NCBI RefSeq assembly: GCF_008935075.1
Contig: NZ_CP044545.1
Span: 2,631,501 to 2,695,500 of the forward strand
Source of the DNA: Pradoshia sp. D12
GTDB taxonomy: Bacteria; Bacillota; Bacilli; Bacillales; Pradoshiaceae
Direction of reading: 5' to 3'
DNA: 64,000 bases
Shown here: piece after piece, positions 45,232 to 54,954 of the stretch
Layout of the letters: every line of letters begins with the position of its first letter
How positions within the stretch are numbered: the first letter of the stretch is position 1
Program-made: the position numbers and the translations under genes
The notes under the pieces: model-generated
Seen by the model: the letters and a program-made list of their open reading frames with translations, nothing else
The model's database searches: none
What the model was told of the DNA's origin: nothing

Positions 45232-46254
45232 ATGAGTCATATATATAATGAAAGAGAAATAATAGAACCAGTTCATTTATGCGATGAAAAAGGTAATTTA
45301 ATACCTGATAGCATAGGCTGGTCGAGAAAGCCTCTTATCAGCGGAAATGTCACTGGACGCTTTCTTCGTAAAAAGAAATGGAACTATTGGTGTATAACAA
45401 ATAAAGATGTTCTTTTTTCGGCTACAATCAGCCATTTAGATTTCGCAATGGTTTGCTTTGTTTATTATCTCGATTTAAACACCAAGACATTTTTTGAGAA
45501 AACAGCCTTATTTCCTTTTAAAAGTAATAAAGCCCTCCCTAATGATGTATTGGCGAGTACTAAACTCACCTCCAAACAAATGGACATCGCTATATTATGG
45601 GAAAATAATCGTTTTCAGCTGAACGTAGAGATTCCTAATTTTAACGAAAAACCGTTGCTGGCAAACTTTGAAATTAGCTATCCTGAAACGGATTCGTTGA
45701 GTGTTGTCATACCCTGGAGTGATCAAACATTTCAATTAACAACGAAAATGCACTGTCTTCCTACTAAAGGGACGCTGACTATTGGGTCTAAAACCTATCA
45801 ATTTACTCCTGATGAAAGCTATGCCAGCTTAGATTACGGACGAGGTATCTGGCCAAGAAACTGTACCTGGAATTGGGGAATGGCATCTGGTAAACAAGGA
45901 AATGATGTAATTGGTCTAAATTTTGGCGGACAATGGACTGATGGGACAGGCTTTAATGAAAATGCCGTATTAGTTAATGGACGGCTGACAAAAATCAGTG
46001 AAGATATGAAATTTCACTATAATAAACATGATTTCATGCAGCCATGGAAGATTGACTCTTTGGCGACTGATTGTGTAAGGCTCACCTTTACACCTCTATA
46101 TGAACGGATCGCCAAGACTGATGCTATTATAGTGAAATCAGAAGTACATCAAATGGTAGGCTATTATAACGGAGAAATACGCTTACCGGACAGCACTATC
46201 CTGACAATCAAGCAAATGCTTGGCTGTATTGAAGACCATATAGCAAAATGGTAG
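45232..46254 (+). CDS. DUF2804 family protein
   Basis: Cytoplasmic, beta-rich protein of 340 aa. Typical DUF2804 landmarks: N-terminal REIIEPVHLCDEKGNL, then IGWSRKPL, WNYWCI, DLDFAMV-like SHLDFAMVCFVYYLD, and the C-terminal DYGRGIWPRNCTWNWGMASG. The family is of unknown function, with a lipocalin-like or carotenoid-synthase-like fold suggested for relatives. ATG at 45232 with AAAGG upstream; the TTG at 45223 is within the ribosome-site region. Monocistronic. Confidence 0.82.
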   Translation: MSHIYNEREIIEPVHLCDEKGNLIPDSIGWSRKPLISGNVTGRFLRKKKWNYWCITNKDVLFSATISHLDFAMVCFVYYLDLNTKTFFEKTALFPFKSNKALPNDVLASTKLTSKQMDIAILWENNRFQLNVEIPNFNEKPLLANFEISYPETDSLSVVIPWSDQTFQLTTKMHCLPTKGTLTIGSKTYQFTPDESYASLDYGRGIWPRNCTWNWGMASGKQGNDVIGLNFGGQWTDGTGFNENAVLVNGRLTKISEDMKFHYNKHDFMQPWKIDSLATDCVRLTFTPLYERIAKTDAIIVKSEVHQMVGYYNGEIRLPDSTILTIKQMLGCIEDHIAKW

Positions 46255-46364
46255 ATTGATGTTCACTATTCAAATATAGATATACGGAGTTGCCTAAAAA
46301 AAAGTTAGTTTTCTTCATGTTTTTTCACAATCCATATCGTTTGCGTTCCTAACTGGCGATTGAG

Positions 46365-46393
46365 TTGACAAATGTAAGTTGCAACATTACAAT
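46365..46393 (+). promoter_or_regulatory. Consensus promoter with palindrome in the spacer, nitroreductase gene
   Basis: TTGACA (46365-46370), 17 bases, TACAAT (46388-46393). The spacer is itself palindromic: TGTAA, GTTGCAAC, then TTACA (46373-46391, one extra base). A repressor bound there would block RNA polymerase, as expected for a nitroreductase induced by electrophiles. Confidence 0.7.
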
Positions 46394-46466
46394 TTACTTG
46401 TTACTTACTAAAAATAAGCAAAGCATATAATAATAACTTTATTTATGGAACTGTGGGGGATTTACT

Positions 46467-47096
46467 TTGTCAAATGTACATAAAGATTTATCAACGATTA
46501 TTAAGGAACGTCATTCAATCAGACAGTATGATGCTTCTTTTAAAATTTCCGAAGAAGAATTAAAAAGCATCCTTGAGGAAGCTACTTTAGCTCCATCTTC
46601 TAGCAATATGCAGGCTTGGAGCTTCATCGTAGTTAAAGATGAGGATAGAAAGAAAGATCTTGCCTTATATGGTAACAATGCAAAGGTGGCTGAAAATGCA
46701 TCTGCTGTTATTGCTGTCCTTGGGGATACTGAAATGTATAAAAAAGCAGATCAAATCTACGATATGATGTTTGAAGCAGGCTATGTTGACGAAGAAAATA
46801 GACAAAGGCTCGTGAATGATGTTAAACGGGTCTATCCGGGTGCACCTTTAGAAACAAGAGCTAATATGGCAAGCTTTGATGCCGGTCTTGTTTCCATGCA
46901 ATTAATGCTGATAGCGAAAAATCGTGGGCTGGATACCATTACGATGGGCGGCTTCGATAAAACTGCTTTTGCTAAAAATTTCAATGTGGACGAAAGATAT
47001 ATTCCATTAGTATTAATCGCAATTGGTAAAGCAGAGGGAGATCATTACTTTAAAACCGTACGCTTACCTGTAGAAGATATTACTACATTTATCTAA
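46467..47096 (+). CDS. Nitroreductase family protein (YdgI/YodC-like)
   Basis: FMN-dependent oxidoreductase of 209 aa, the length of B. subtilis YdgI. FMN-binding landmarks: RHSIRQYDASF, APSSSNMQAW, and the C-terminal GGFDKTAFAKNF, VDERYIPLVLIAIGKAEG. Acts as a homodimer on nitroaromatics and quinones. TTG start with GGGGGA 6 bases upstream. It has a strong, probably regulated promoter; in B. subtilis YodC-like enzymes respond to quinone stress. Confidence 0.92.
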   Translation: MSNVHKDLSTIIKERHSIRQYDASFKISEEELKSILEEATLAPSSSNMQAWSFIVVKDEDRKKDLALYGNNAKVAENASAVIAVLGDTEMYKKADQIYDMMFEAGYVDEENRQRLVNDVKRVYPGAPLETRANMASFDAGLVSMQLMLIAKNRGLDTITMGGFDKTAFAKNFNVDERYIPLVLIAIGKAEGDHYFKTVRLPVEDITTFI

Positions 47097-47113
47097 TCGA
47101 GATGATATAAGGA

Positions 47114-47155
47114 TAGAGCTGTCACACTAGTTGGCAGCTCTATTCTTCATTTTTT
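47114..47155. terminator. Terminator between nitroreductase and methyltransferase
   Basis: TAGAGCTG / CAGCTCTA, 13-base loop, then TTCTTCATTTTTT. Overlaps the end of the convergent gene. Confidence 0.7.
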
Positions 47156-47956
47156 CAGACCAATATAAAGTAAATGTGATGATGTACCGAGCAGAGATGG
47201 TTCCTTTGCATACTCAATCAACAGGTCTACTATTTTTCCCATTTCGCCTTCACCCTTCTCTCTCCAATAATTCCACTGATGATTTGTAACCATAGAACCT
47301 ATATTAGATCCTATTAAAGCTACTTTTTCAAATCCACTTGATTTCATAAATGGATCTATATCTTCTACACGATAATAGTATGCACCCGTAAATCTCCCAC
47401 TATCTGCATGATTAAAACAGCCGGTTTCGGTAAACTGTCGAATGGCATCCACCGTGTTGTTTGGCCGCCAATGTTCAGGACAGATGAGTGAATTTAACAT
47501 GTGCTTTACTCTTGGCATAAATGCTATGAAAACAAGGCCGTTTTTCTTGGTTACACGATATAATTCTTTTACCGCCATCAATCGATCCTCTTCCTGCTGC
47601 AAATGGTATAGTGGCCCTAGCATTAATGAAGCATCGAATTGTTCATCTTCTATTGCAGACAGGTCTCTTGCATCTATGTTATAAAACCCATCAAATTGGG
47701 CAAACAGTCCCAATTCCCGCGCTTTATCTTCAGCAATATCAACCAAGCTCGGTGTCAGATCCGACAGGGTAACGCGATACCCCTCTTCAGCCAGCTTAAG
47801 CGAATATTTCCCTGGGCCTGCTCCATTGTCCAAAACAGTACCTGATGGAGTTAAATATTTTTTAATATAATGCCAATTCACCTGAAACTCAATTGGTTCC
47901 CTGTCTAATCTGCCCCACTCATCAAATTCACTATAGTAATCAACAATCTCATTCAT
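47147..47956 (-). CDS. Class I SAM-dependent methyltransferase
   Basis: Methyltransferase of 269 aa. SAM-binding motif I VLDNGAGPGKYSLKLAEEGY, motif II acidic end LSDLTPSLV, then YNIDARDLS and MLGPLYHLQ (landmark of methyltransferases with domain 11/25 type). C-terminal part with YYRVEDIDPFM and HLLYIGLKK. Substrate unknown, probably a small molecule. Its start has GGGGG ATCGGT upstream. Stands alone. Confidence 0.9.
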   Translation of the reverse strand: MNEIVDYYSEFDEWGRLDREPIEFQVNWHYIKKYLTPSGTVLDNGAGPGKYSLKLAEEGYRVTLSDLTPSLVDIAEDKARELGLFAQFDGFYNIDARDLSAIEDEQFDASLMLGPLYHLQQEEDRLMAVKELYRVTKKNGLVFIAFMPRVKHMLNSLICPEHWRPNNTVDAIRQFTETGCFNHADSGRFTGAYYYRVEDIDPFMKSSGFEKVALIGSNIGSMVTNHQWNYWREKGEGEMGKIVDLLIEYAKEPSLLGTSSHLLYIGLKK

Positions 47957-48255
47957 ACCGATCCCCCTTTAAACTATAAAACGATTTGACTACTTATGTT
48001 CAAGAAAGAGAGCTTAAAACCCTCCTAATTGTTAAAAATATTATTCGTGAAGCAGGAAAACAACCATTCCCTCTATGCTTGTGATTTATGATAAAGAACT
48101 AAAATAGATTAGAAAATTAAAATCCTTCAAAGAGGAATTAGTGCCATAGAAGCACAAATTAACAATCAATGATTTGACTCCAAGTCTACTGAATGAACCT
48201 ACTACTAGTAGAGAATAAACCTATATTACAGAAGATTTCTTTTCTGTCCTTCCAT
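47957..48255. other. Gene-free spacer
   Basis: About 300 bases, AT-rich, with no ribosome site, operator or RNA structure that I can support. Confidence 0.5.
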
Positions 48256-48291
48256 AAAAAAAGCCGCTCAAATTGACTCCAATTGAGCGGC
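48256..48291 (-). terminator. Terminator of the hybrid kinase gene
   Basis: GCCGCTCAA / TTGAGCGGC stem with partly paired interior; T7 on the minus strand. Confidence 0.88.
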
Positions 48292-48334
48292 AAAAACATT
48301 AACTTTTTGAAATGAATCCTTATCTATTTTCCTT

Positions 48335-51040
48335 TTAATTCATCCATACTCTCATCACGGATATTAATTGCTCCAGGTTAATTGGTTTACTGATATAGTC
48401 TGATGCACCAGCCGCTAAGCATTTTTCACGATCGCCCTTCATTCCTTTTGCTGTTAAGGCAATAATCGGTAGTGATGCAAACTCTGAATTCTGACGGATA
48501 CGTTTCATCGTCTCATATCCGTTCAATTCAGGCATCATAATATCCATCAGGATCATATCAATCTGGCAATCCTTTTTTAGAATCTCCAAGCATTCGATTC
48601 CATTATGAGCTACTAAGACTTCCATTTTCTTTTTTTCAAGAATTGCTTTTAGTGAGTATATGTTACGCTGATCATCATCTGTAATAAGCACTCTTTTTCC
48701 ATGATGTATGTCCAATTGGATATCATTTGGTTCTTTAGCCGCAGCCACTTCTGCTATCATCTGATGATATTGATCCCCTTGATTTACATTAATATTTTCC
48801 TGATTCTGTAGATACGGTATATAAAGAGTAAACGTACTACCTTTCCCTACTTCACTTTCAACAAATATATGACCGTTAAGCAAATAGGATAATTTTTTGC
48901 AGATTGATAAACCTAAGCCTGTTCCACCATATTTTTGTACAGTAGATCCGTCTCCCTGTTGAAAGGCCTCAAAAATGGTTTGTTGCTTATCTTTATGGAT
49001 TCCTATACCTGTATCCATGACAACAATTTTTATCCACTCGTCAGTTTGAGTGGTATTATGGTTATCTTTTTCATCACATGTATGGATTATTTTTTCCACC
49101 TTCACAGACACTTTTCCTCGTTCTGTGAACTTAATAGCATTTGATAGTAAGTTTTTTACGATCTGCTGAATTTTTTGTACATCTGTATAGAAATAGGAAG
49201 GTAGATTCTCATCTATTTCAATGGTGAAACCAAGTTGTTTTCTTTCGGCTTGTGGCGAAAATATATTTAAGGTTTCAACCAACTCACTGATGTTCATTTT
49301 GCTATATGTGATTTCAGACTTTCCAGCTTCTATTTTTGAAAGGTCAAGTATATCGTTAATTAAAGATGTTAAACTGTCTGCAGCCGAATAAATATATTCA
49401 ATATACTCTTTTTCCTCTGCTGAAAAACAATCACTATCTATGTCTATTAACATCTCTGCAAGAATTAAAATACTATTTAAAGGAGTACGAAGTTCATGGC
49501 TAATATTCGCCAGAAATTCGGATTTATAATTTGAGCTTAGCTGCAATTGTTCATTTTTAATTCTTAATTCTTCCTGGGACTGTTCAAGTTCCTTCGTTTT
49601 TTGTATAGCTTCTTGCTCACGTTCTTCCAGAAGTTCATTAATCGTCATTAATTCTTCTGACTGTGAATGAAGCTCTTCAGTCTGAACCTGCAATTCTTCA
49701 GTCATTGCTTTTGACTCATTTAGCAAACATTCAATTTCCATTCTATTTAGAACACTGTGTATGGCCAAACCGAGAGATTCATTCACCTGCTGAATGGCTT
49801 GGTATTGTATATCTGAAAAGCCAGTTATACTTGCAAATTCAAGAACCCCAATCGTGTTGTTTTCATAAATGATTGGGACAATTAAGAAAGCTTTTGGTTT
49901 TGCCTCACATAAGCCCGTTGAAAGTAGTTGGTAATCTTCCGGGAAATCTTCTAACATAACTATTTTTTGATCAATAGCAGCCTGCCCAATAATCCCCTCA
50001 CCACCTTTAAATTGATCTTTTCCACCGTCACCATAGGATGCTGCACGATAAAAACATGTTTCATCAGCTTGACCCCTCAAATAGAGCGCCCCAATCGAAG
50101 CACCTACTAATGGTGCAAGCTTCCCTTGAAGACGTTTTGCAAATTCATTTATATCAAAGACACTTTGTGTTAAGCTTGTTATTTCATTAATTTTTGATAG
50201 TACCCAGTTCTGTATCTTGATATCTTTCAAATACGCTTTCTCATTTTTATTGTAGATTTCTAAAGACACGGACATATTATTAAAAGCTTCAGCAATCAGA
50301 CCTATTTCATCATCCGTTTTTACTTCAAGCCTGTGGAGGGTCGATGGATCATTTAAATCAATTTCTTTCAATACAGTTGTTATTTGTTTTAAGTCCTTTG
50401 TTGTTGAACGAATAACCCAGTATCCAATTAACCCAATTAACCCGCAGGAAGTTATTGTTAACAAGAAAACAACCTGACACAAATGATTGTACTTTTCACT
50501 TGCCCGTTTAAATGCGCCCTCCATCATCTCCTCTTGATAGCTAATAAACTCTTCTATTGACTCTGTTAGCTTAGAACTTGATTCCTCTATTTTCTTCCAA
50601 TTTTTACTAACGTACTCATTGTCTTGTATTAATTCCATTATGATTATTCGTTCGTTTTCTTTGTATATACGATATAGGGATGCGCAATCCATTAATATTT
50701 CCCTAGCTTCCTCATTTAGTGTCATACCATGGATTTTTGCAAAATGTTCTTCAATCTTGACATGATTTTCAGCAAGTTTATCTTGTATAGTAGCTGATGT
50801 TACTCCTGATAGATCATTCGCAATACTCCCAACCAACATTTTTGATGAACTGACGTTCTTTTCTATCTCATAAGTATAATTCACTTTTTTATATCGATTT
50901 TCTACAATTTCTAATAAGTCCTCACGGGAGCTATTTAAATTCTGGATGGTCATTACCGAAAAGAGTACGATTACCACCATAATCAGGATTATAGAAATTT
51001 GGAATCTCCTTCCAAACCCTAATTTACTGCTAATCATCAT
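48335..51040 (-). CDS. Hybrid sensor histidine kinase / response regulator
   Basis: Membrane kinase of about 901 aa. Order: TM1 (ISIILIMVVIVLFSVMTI), extracellular helical bundle (about 35-190, CHASE3-like), TM2 (QVVFLLTITSCGLIGLIGYWV), HAMP, GAF (about 290-435), a coiled coil, HisKA with phospho-His near residue 515 (NISHELRTPLNS), HATPase (NLLSNAIKF, DTGIGI, GTGLGLSI), and a C-terminal receiver (DDDQRN, LMDIMMPELNGYE, TAKGM, KPINLEQL). An N-terminal ATGAGGATGATG offers several starts; the ATG at 51040 has GAGG 6 bases upstream. No partner output gene is adjacent, so the signal may pass to a separate His-containing transfer protein. Confidence 0.93.
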   Translation of the reverse strand: MMISSKLGFGRRFQISIILIMVVIVLFSVMTIQNLNSSREDLLEIVENRYKKVNYTYEIEKNVSSSKMLVGSIANDLSGVTSATIQDKLAENHVKIEEHFAKIHGMTLNEEAREILMDCASLYRIYKENERIIIMELIQDNEYVSKNWKKIEESSSKLTESIEEFISYQEEMMEGAFKRASEKYNHLCQVVFLLTITSCGLIGLIGYWVIRSTTKDLKQITTVLKEIDLNDPSTLHRLEVKTDDEIGLIAEAFNNMSVSLEIYNKNEKAYLKDIKIQNWVLSKINEITSLTQSVFDINEFAKRLQGKLAPLVGASIGALYLRGQADETCFYRAASYGDGGKDQFKGGEGIIGQAAIDQKIVMLEDFPEDYQLLSTGLCEAKPKAFLIVPIIYENNTIGVLEFASITGFSDIQYQAIQQVNESLGLAIHSVLNRMEIECLLNESKAMTEELQVQTEELHSQSEELMTINELLEEREQEAIQKTKELEQSQEELRIKNEQLQLSSNYKSEFLANISHELRTPLNSILILAEMLIDIDSDCFSAEEKEYIEYIYSAADSLTSLINDILDLSKIEAGKSEITYSKMNISELVETLNIFSPQAERKQLGFTIEIDENLPSYFYTDVQKIQQIVKNLLSNAIKFTERGKVSVKVEKIIHTCDEKDNHNTTQTDEWIKIVVMDTGIGIHKDKQQTIFEAFQQGDGSTVQKYGGTGLGLSICKKLSYLLNGHIFVESEVGKGSTFTLYIPYLQNQENINVNQGDQYHQMIAEVAAAKEPNDIQLDIHHGKRVLITDDDQRNIYSLKAILEKKKMEVLVAHNGIECLEILKKDCQIDMILMDIMMPELNGYETMKRIRQNSEFASLPIIALTAKGMKGDREKCLAAGASDYISKPINLEQLISVMRVWMN

Positions 51041-51303
51041 CCTCATCCTCTACGCTTAGTATTCAACCTAACTATTTTAATATCCTAAGTTTTCTATTTA
51101 TACCGGTATTATTAGCCAGTTCATACAAAATACTGTATGACTGATTGAACAACAATCAACAAGCTATATATAAGAAAATAGTAATCAAAAAAAGTGAGCA
51201 ACTTCTCTGTATTCCAATATTACAGCTTTTATTTTGAAAAGAAATACAGTTTTTTTGGCGACGTTTCGAATTTGTATAATGAGATAAAATGGAGGTGTTT
51301 ACT

Positions 51304-51729
51304 TTGCGAAGCGTTGATAAAAAAGAAATCGTTAAAGTATGGTTTCGGGATGTATTTACGGACGGGAATACAGATATTTTAAAAGATATTGCATCAGCGG
51401 ATATGGTTACTCATTCTCAGGGAAATGACGAGGGCTATGTCGGTATCGAGCACTTTAAAAATTGGTTATCCTGGTATTGCACCTCTTTTGTTGAGCGCAA
51501 ATGGAGCGTTCATGACACGATTGAAGAAGGTGATAAAGTCGTTGCACGCTATAGCGGATATAGCATTTATAAAGGCGGATTACTGGACATTCCTTCTGAA
51601 AATCAACAGGTTAAAGAAACGGGCATCATTATATTTCGAATCGAGAATGGTAAAATTGCCGAACAATGGTGTGAAATGAGTGATTTACAGCTTATTCAGC
51701 AGTTAGGAGTTAAATTTGCTACAAACTAA
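51304..51729 (+). CDS. SnoaL-like / ester-cyclase family protein
   Basis: Protein of 141 aa with the NTF2-like cone fold of the SnoaL polyketide-cyclase family: VKVWFRDVFTDGNTDILKDI, GIEHFKNWLSWY, DKVVARYSGYSIYKGGLLDIP, then TGIIIFRIENGKIAEQWCEMSDLQLIQQLG, the standard closing strands and helix. The TTG at 51304 is chosen because the preceding ATG (51289) lies directly on GGAGGTG, which is the ribosome site. Function unknown; often stress-related. Monocistronic. Confidence 0.85.
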   Translation: MRSVDKKEIVKVWFRDVFTDGNTDILKDIASADMVTHSQGNDEGYVGIEHFKNWLSWYCTSFVERKWSVHDTIEEGDKVVARYSGYSIYKGGLLDIPSENQQVKETGIIIFRIENGKIAEQWCEMSDLQLIQQLGVKFATN

Positions 51730-51888
51730 ATTATGTAGAGCTATTCTTTTAAGAATTTCTACTGAATGGCTTTTAATCCATTTTTTTTGATTTATTCCAT
51801 ATAAAAACAGCGGATTTTAACCGCATCCACTGTAATATAGTAATATTTTAGTAGTAGAATTTAATAATCAATTAGATGAATTAACACT

Positions 51889-52305
51889 TCAGATTCTTTT
51901 TTGTAAAAAATATTGATGATGTCCTTCTGGATGATTTTCAATCACTCCAAATACGGAAAATCCGTTTTTCTTATAGAAATCTGGTGCTTGAAAGCTGAAT
52001 GTATCCAACATCAGAAGTGTACATCCTTTTTCTATTGCATAGTGTTCAACACTTGCCAGAAGCTCTTTCCCTACCCCTTTTTGTCGCAATTGATCGTCAA
52101 TCCACAGGAAATCAATCTGCATTCTTCCCCAGCTGTAATGAGCTGCGATTCCGCCCTGTATATGATTGTGGTCGTCCTTTACCACATAGGTGACTTTCCC
52201 ATACGGTGTATCATTATACTCCGGCAGTTTTCGTCGATTAAAATCAATTAAATGTTCTCGGATAAACGCTTGATCTCCTTCGGTGCCGAGCTCTATTTTA
52301 ATCAC
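51889..52305 (-). CDS. GNAT family N-acetyltransferase
   Basis: Acetyl-CoA-dependent acetyltransferase of 138 aa. The CoA-binding loop DDQLRQKGVGKELL and the C-terminal TFSFQAPDFYKKNGFSVFG strand-helix-strand are typical. GTG start with AGAGG 8 bases upstream. It is 18 bases downstream of a second GNAT gene, so the two are co-transcribed. The acceptor is unknown. Confidence 0.88.
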   Translation of the reverse strand: MIKIELGTEGDQAFIREHLIDFNRRKLPEYNDTPYGKVTYVVKDDHNHIQGGIAAHYSWGRMQIDFLWIDDQLRQKGVGKELLASVEHYAIEKGCTLLMLDTFSFQAPDFYKKNGFSVFGVIENHPEGHHQYFLQKRI

Positions 52306-52323
52306 TCAAACAACCTCTCCTTC

Positions 52324-52803
52324 TTAATCAACGAGTTCTTTATACATTAGTATATCATCCACATACTGACCATTCAGAAAAAATTCTCCCTTTAATACAC
52401 CTTGCTTAATATAGCCATTCCTCTTATAGAAAGATATAGCCGGTGTATTTGTGGACAATACCCTTAAAGAAATTTTTCGGATCCCACGCTTCTTCCCCTC
52501 TTCATCCAGAAACTGCAATAATTTACTGCCTATACTCTTGCCCTGAAAGTCAGGATGGACACCAATCGCCATTTCCCATACATGACAATTGCTCTCCAAC
52601 GGAGTAGGATATTTAACAGACATATAGCCCGCAACTCTCCCGTTCTCAATTGCGACAAACATGCTTCCCGGCGGAAAATGCTGAGCATAATCGGCTACTG
52701 ATTCCCAAACGATCGGCATCGGTGTATTTGTATAATTCCAAATCAAATTTTCAAGTTTTATTAATTGTTCGTAGTCCTCAATTCTTGATGAACGTATGAC
52801 CAT
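52324..52803 (-). CDS. GNAT family N-acetyltransferase
   Basis: 159-aa acetyltransferase: MVIRSSRIEDYEQLIKLE, MAIGVHPDFQGKSIGSKLL (acetyl-CoA loop) and SLRVLSTNTPAISFYKRNGYIKQG (landmarks). The ATG at 52803 has GGGGAT upstream. First of a pair of GNAT genes; the two proteins are only distantly alike. Acceptor unknown, small molecules or protein N-termini are both possible. Confidence 0.9.
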   Translation of the reverse strand: MVIRSSRIEDYEQLIKLENLIWNYTNTPMPIVWESVADYAQHFPPGSMFVAIENGRVAGYMSVKYPTPLESNCHVWEMAIGVHPDFQGKSIGSKLLQFLDEEGKKRGIRKISLRVLSTNTPAISFYKRNGYIKQGVLKGEFFLNGQYVDDILMYKELVD

Positions 52804-52934
52804 TTAATATCTAATCCCCTTTTCAACCATCTATCCTATAGTTTACTCTTTACATGCTTGAATGATCTATCAAAGTCAAAAAGCATTGCCACCCTCTAAA
52901 GAATGACAATGCCACACAAAAGGAATTTCTCCCT

Positions 52935-54728
52935 TTATTTCGTTAATTCAAGGAATTCATTTACATCAGCAATTGCAAGATCCACACCAGCCTGCCAGAA
53001 ATCTGGTTTCGTTAGGTCTACACCTAAATGTTTCATCGCAAGCTCCTCTGTTGTCATAGCAGCTGTATCCTGCAATAATGCAATATATTTCTTTTCAAAT
53101 GACTTACCTTCTTTTAAAGATAAGTGATAAATCCCTAAGCTAAACAAATATCCAAACGTGTACGGGAAATTATAAAATGGCACTTCTGCAATATAGAAAT
53201 GCAATTTACTTGCCCAGAAGGTTGGATGATATTCACTCAGAGAATTTTGATATGCCTCTTTTTGTGCAGATGCCATCATTTCGTTCAAGCGCTCAACGGA
53301 AACCAATCCATTTTTGCGTTCTGTATAATAATTTTTTTCAAAAATAAAACGGGCATGAATGTTCATGAACATAGCAATTGCATTTAGTATTTTGTTATCG
53401 AGCAATGTGATTTTTTCTGCATCCGATACAGCAGCACGGACACTGGCATCAGAGCAAATTTGTTCAGCAAATGTAGATGCTGTTTCAGCGACATTCATCG
53501 CGTAATCTGTATTAAAGAATGGCTTATCATTTAATACATGGCTGTGGAAAGCATGACCTAGTTCATGAGCAAGCGTTGCTACACCGCTTGGTGAGCCTGA
53601 ATAGGTCATAAAGATACGTGATTCATTTGTTTCAGGAAAGCTAGTACAGAATCCTCCAGGACGCTTGCCAGTACGATCCTCTGCTTCAATCCACGCCTTT
53701 TCAAATGCTTCCTGGGCAAATTTAGGCAATTCATCACCGAATTTCGCAAAATTATCGATGATAAACTTTGCTCCCTCATCAAATGTGTAATGCATCGGTT
53801 CCGTTGTTACGATCGGTGCATCAACATCTACCCAGCTCAATTTCTCTTTACCTAAAAGCTTTGCCTTACGGTTAAGAAACTCTACAAAAGGCTGCTTATT
53901 TTTTGCAATGACATCCCACATTACATCCAATGTTTCTTTCTTCATTCGGTTATACTGCAATGGCTCTTTCATAAAATCTTCAACACCATGCATTTTATAA
54001 TTAGCCAAACGGAAGCCGCCTAAATGATTAATCGTGTCAGCAAACAAAGGGGCTTTTTCTCCCCAGGCTTTTTCCCATTTCTTGAAAATTTCCGCTCGGA
54101 CTTCTGGATTAGGATCGTCGTGCATCTTATTAAAAGCTTGGCCAGCTGATAAATGAACAGTCTCGCCATCTTCATTTGTATAAGGAATCTCAATCATTTT
54201 TACAAGTGAATCGTAATGGGTACTCCACCCGACATATCCATCTACGCGCAATGCATTAATGAGTGCTTCTTCAGCTTCCGATAATTGTTCCTTACCATGT
54301 TCCCTTTGCTCATTAATATAGAAAGCTATTTCACTAATTTCTGGTTGTTCGATGATTTCTTGCCAGACAGCATCATTTATTTGGACAAGTTTAATTGTAA
54401 ATCCTGTAAAAACTGTTTCGAATTCACTTATTAATGTGTATACTTCTCCATTTAATTGATCCGCCTTTGTATCATGGACATTTTGGGCAGTAGCACATTC
54501 AAGAAATGCCGATACCTGATAGATTGCTTTTTGCAGTACCTCTGTTTGTTTTAATATAGAAACAATCTCTTTGGTACCGCTAACGTCTGAAGGAGCCTGC
54601 CAAGCTTTTACTGCCCCTTTGTATGTATTTAACAGCTCTTTGATTTCAGCTAATTTTGATAGTAATTCAGGTGACTCAGAGCCATTTGGAAATATGTTAT
54701 CCAAATTCCATGTTAGAGAGTAATTCAT
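52935..54728 (-). CDS. M3 family oligoendopeptidase (PepF-like)
   Basis: Zinc metallopeptidase of 597 aa cutting peptides of roughly 7-17 residues in the cytoplasm. Active site ATLAHELGHAFHSHVL (HExxH with Glu and the second His), then a third ligand further on (NVAETASTFAEQ). The N-terminal half is helical (oligopeptidase F domain). ATG at 54728 with AGGAGG upstream. Monocistronic and divergent from the PAS-STAS gene. Confidence 0.94.
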   Translation of the reverse strand: MNYSLTWNLDNIFPNGSESPELLSKLAEIKELLNTYKGAVKAWQAPSDVSGTKEIVSILKQTEVLQKAIYQVSAFLECATAQNVHDTKADQLNGEVYTLISEFETVFTGFTIKLVQINDAVWQEIIEQPEISEIAFYINEQREHGKEQLSEAEEALINALRVDGYVGWSTHYDSLVKMIEIPYTNEDGETVHLSAGQAFNKMHDDPNPEVRAEIFKKWEKAWGEKAPLFADTINHLGGFRLANYKMHGVEDFMKEPLQYNRMKKETLDVMWDVIAKNKQPFVEFLNRKAKLLGKEKLSWVDVDAPIVTTEPMHYTFDEGAKFIIDNFAKFGDELPKFAQEAFEKAWIEAEDRTGKRPGGFCTSFPETNESRIFMTYSGSPSGVATLAHELGHAFHSHVLNDKPFFNTDYAMNVAETASTFAEQICSDASVRAAVSDAEKITLLDNKILNAIAMFMNIHARFIFEKNYYTERKNGLVSVERLNEMMASAQKEAYQNSLSEYHPTFWASKLHFYIAEVPFYNFPYTFGYLFSLGIYHLSLKEGKSFEKKYIALLQDTAAMTTEELAMKHLGVDLTKPDFWQAGVDLAIADVNEFLELTK

Positions 54729-54954
54729 TCAAAAACCTCCTGTCTTTTCACAATTTTCAGTATACAACTTTTATTACCAGTTGGATATATATTTTCCTCA
54801 ATAATAGTACTGTCTCCCATATGCTATCTACTCATCCTCTTGAACCTCTTGATTGGTTACCCTTTTTAATATATAAAGTAAAACTTTTTATCTATCCAAT
54901 ATTATTCCGTATAATGAGAGTTAATACAGCACGAAGAAAATAAGGAGACAGGTT

